Shown here in pieces: positions 6,587 to 6,982 of a stretch of DNA of 6,982 nt. Within the stretch, counting starts at the first letter, position 1. Each line of letters opens with the position of its first letter. Under the pieces are notes generated by a model. It was not told the origin of the DNA, did not search any database, and saw only the letters and a list, made by a program, of their open reading frames with translations. The position numbers and the translations under genes are program-made. This DNA is from CAZQYC01 sp043746555 (lineage in GTDB: Bacteria > Pseudomonadota > Gammaproteobacteria > Steroidobacterales > Steroidobacteraceae): contig JAYTQU010000309.1 in assembly GCA_043746555.1 (NCBI GenBank), positions 1 to 6,982 on the forward strand. The letters are read 5' to 3'.

Positions 6587-6667
6587 GAGACGTGGGACAC
6601 GCGACGCGAGACGCGAGACGCGGGACGGATTCTTTAATTCGACTCGGGTCGCCGATTCAGGCGTCTC
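6587..6667. repeat. Array of GRGACGC 7-base repeats with inverted copies
   Basis: Six heptads follow one another on the plus strand: GAGACGT, GGGACAC, GCGACGC, GAGACGC, GAGACGC, GGGACGG (6587-6628). After a short centre, inverted and more degenerate units follow, ending with GCGTCTC (6661-6667), the exact complement of GAGACGC. CGAGACGC and GCGTCTCG form an 8-bp stem, and a small hairpin (CGAC, loop TCGG, GTCG) sits at 6640-6651. The array fills the gap between the carboxyltransferase stop and the phosphatase start. It shares its plan, but not its sequence, with the array next to purK. Confidence 0.75.
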
Positions 6668-6674
6668 GTTAGTT

Positions 6675-6982
6675 CTATGGCCTAAATAAAGTCTTTCCAG
6701 GGCCCGCCGTTCTTAGCGGCGCTGCGAGGTTTGCGAATTCGCACAGCAACGGCCTGGTATCTCGCGGATCGATTATTTCCTCAATGCCGAATTTTTCGGC
6801 GGTGCGAAACGGCGAGCGAACGCGATTGAGTCGTTCTTTGATGTCTTCTAAAAGTTGCGCAGGGTTGTCGCTCGCAGCGAGATCTGATTTATACGCGGCT
6901 TCGATTCCACCTTCTATGGGTAGCGAGCCCCAATCCGCAGACGGCCACGCATAGCGATAGTGAAAGCGCGCGTGATTCAAAT
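6675..6982 (-). CDS. Biotin-dependent acyl-CoA carboxylase carboxyltransferase, C-terminal fragment
   Basis: Just over 100 residues are visible, open to the window edge; the true start is outside. The segment YRYAWPSADWGSLPIEGGIE, then RVRSPFRTAEKFGIEEIIDP and RDTRPLLCEFANLA, matches the C-terminal end of the carboxyltransferase domain of acyl-CoA carboxylases. In this domain IDPRDTR is the conserved late motif, and GGIEAAYK is seen in proteins annotated as propionyl- or acetyl-CoA carboxylase carboxyltransferases. These enzymes pass carboxyl from biotin to an acyl-CoA. The tail (PLRTAGPGKTLFRP) is short and ends at TAG. Which acyl-CoA is used cannot be told from this end; the biotin carboxylase subunit would be expected nearby, outside the window. 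It is followed by the heptad array and then the phosphatase gene on the same strand. Confidence 0.78.
   Translation of the reverse strand, partial: LNHARFHYRYAWPSADWGSLPIEGGIEAAYKSDLAASDNPAQLLEDIKERLNRVRSPFRTAEKFGIEEIIDPRDTRPLLCEFANLAAPLRTAGPGKTLFRP

Noticed and set aside
6587..6667. Possible CRISPR array
   Set aside because: The units are 7 bases, contiguous and without spacers of constant length, and no cas gene is present.

Overview
The window looks like chromosomal DNA of a proteobacterium, probably a gammaproteobacterium. The evidence is a class I PurE next to PurK, a TorF-like outer-membrane porin, a GFA-family zinc protein, a proteobacterial type of histidine phosphatase and a biotin-dependent carboxyltransferase. 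GC content is moderate and protein-coding density is high. No tRNA, rRNA, transposase, phage gene or CRISPR array is visible. The genus cannot be fixed from the sequence.

Layout, left to right. Positions 1-135 hold the N-terminus of an ECF-type sigma factor (minus strand, cut by the window edge). Positions 272-991 encode a signal-peptide-bearing TorF-like porin (minus). Positions 1062-2138 (purK) and 2210-2743 (purE) form a minus-strand purine pair that together converts AIR to CAIR. Positions 2807-4144 encode a soluble PAS histidine kinase (minus), 63 bp upstream of purE. A divergent regulatory region of about 340 bp follows, holding a good sigma70-like promoter, a hairpin with a T-run and a cluster of AGTGC/GCACT half-sites. 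It serves lgt on the plus strand (4489-5280). Facing lgt are a GFA-family protein (5319-5711), a histidine phosphatase gene broken by one frameshift (5843-6567) and the C-terminus of an acyl-CoA carboxylase carboxyltransferase (6675-6982, cut by the window edge), all minus.

The most unusual structure is a pair of palindromic arrays of degenerate 7-base units in two intergenic gaps. One lies between purE and purK (GTTAGNN units, 2144-2224) and the other between the carboxyltransferase and the histidine phosphatase (GRGACGC units, 6587-6667). The two share architecture but not sequence: heptads on one side, a short non-repetitive centre, and inverted heptads on the other side. The first supplies the last codons and the stop of purE. 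They recall the heptanucleotide STRR repeats of cyanobacteria.

Other points of interest are an Lgt whose signature motifs look like the Bacteroidetes type, and two tandem in-frame starts with strong Shine-Dalgarno sequences on the kinase gene. No new defence, mobile or biosynthetic system is visible; most genes are housekeeping.
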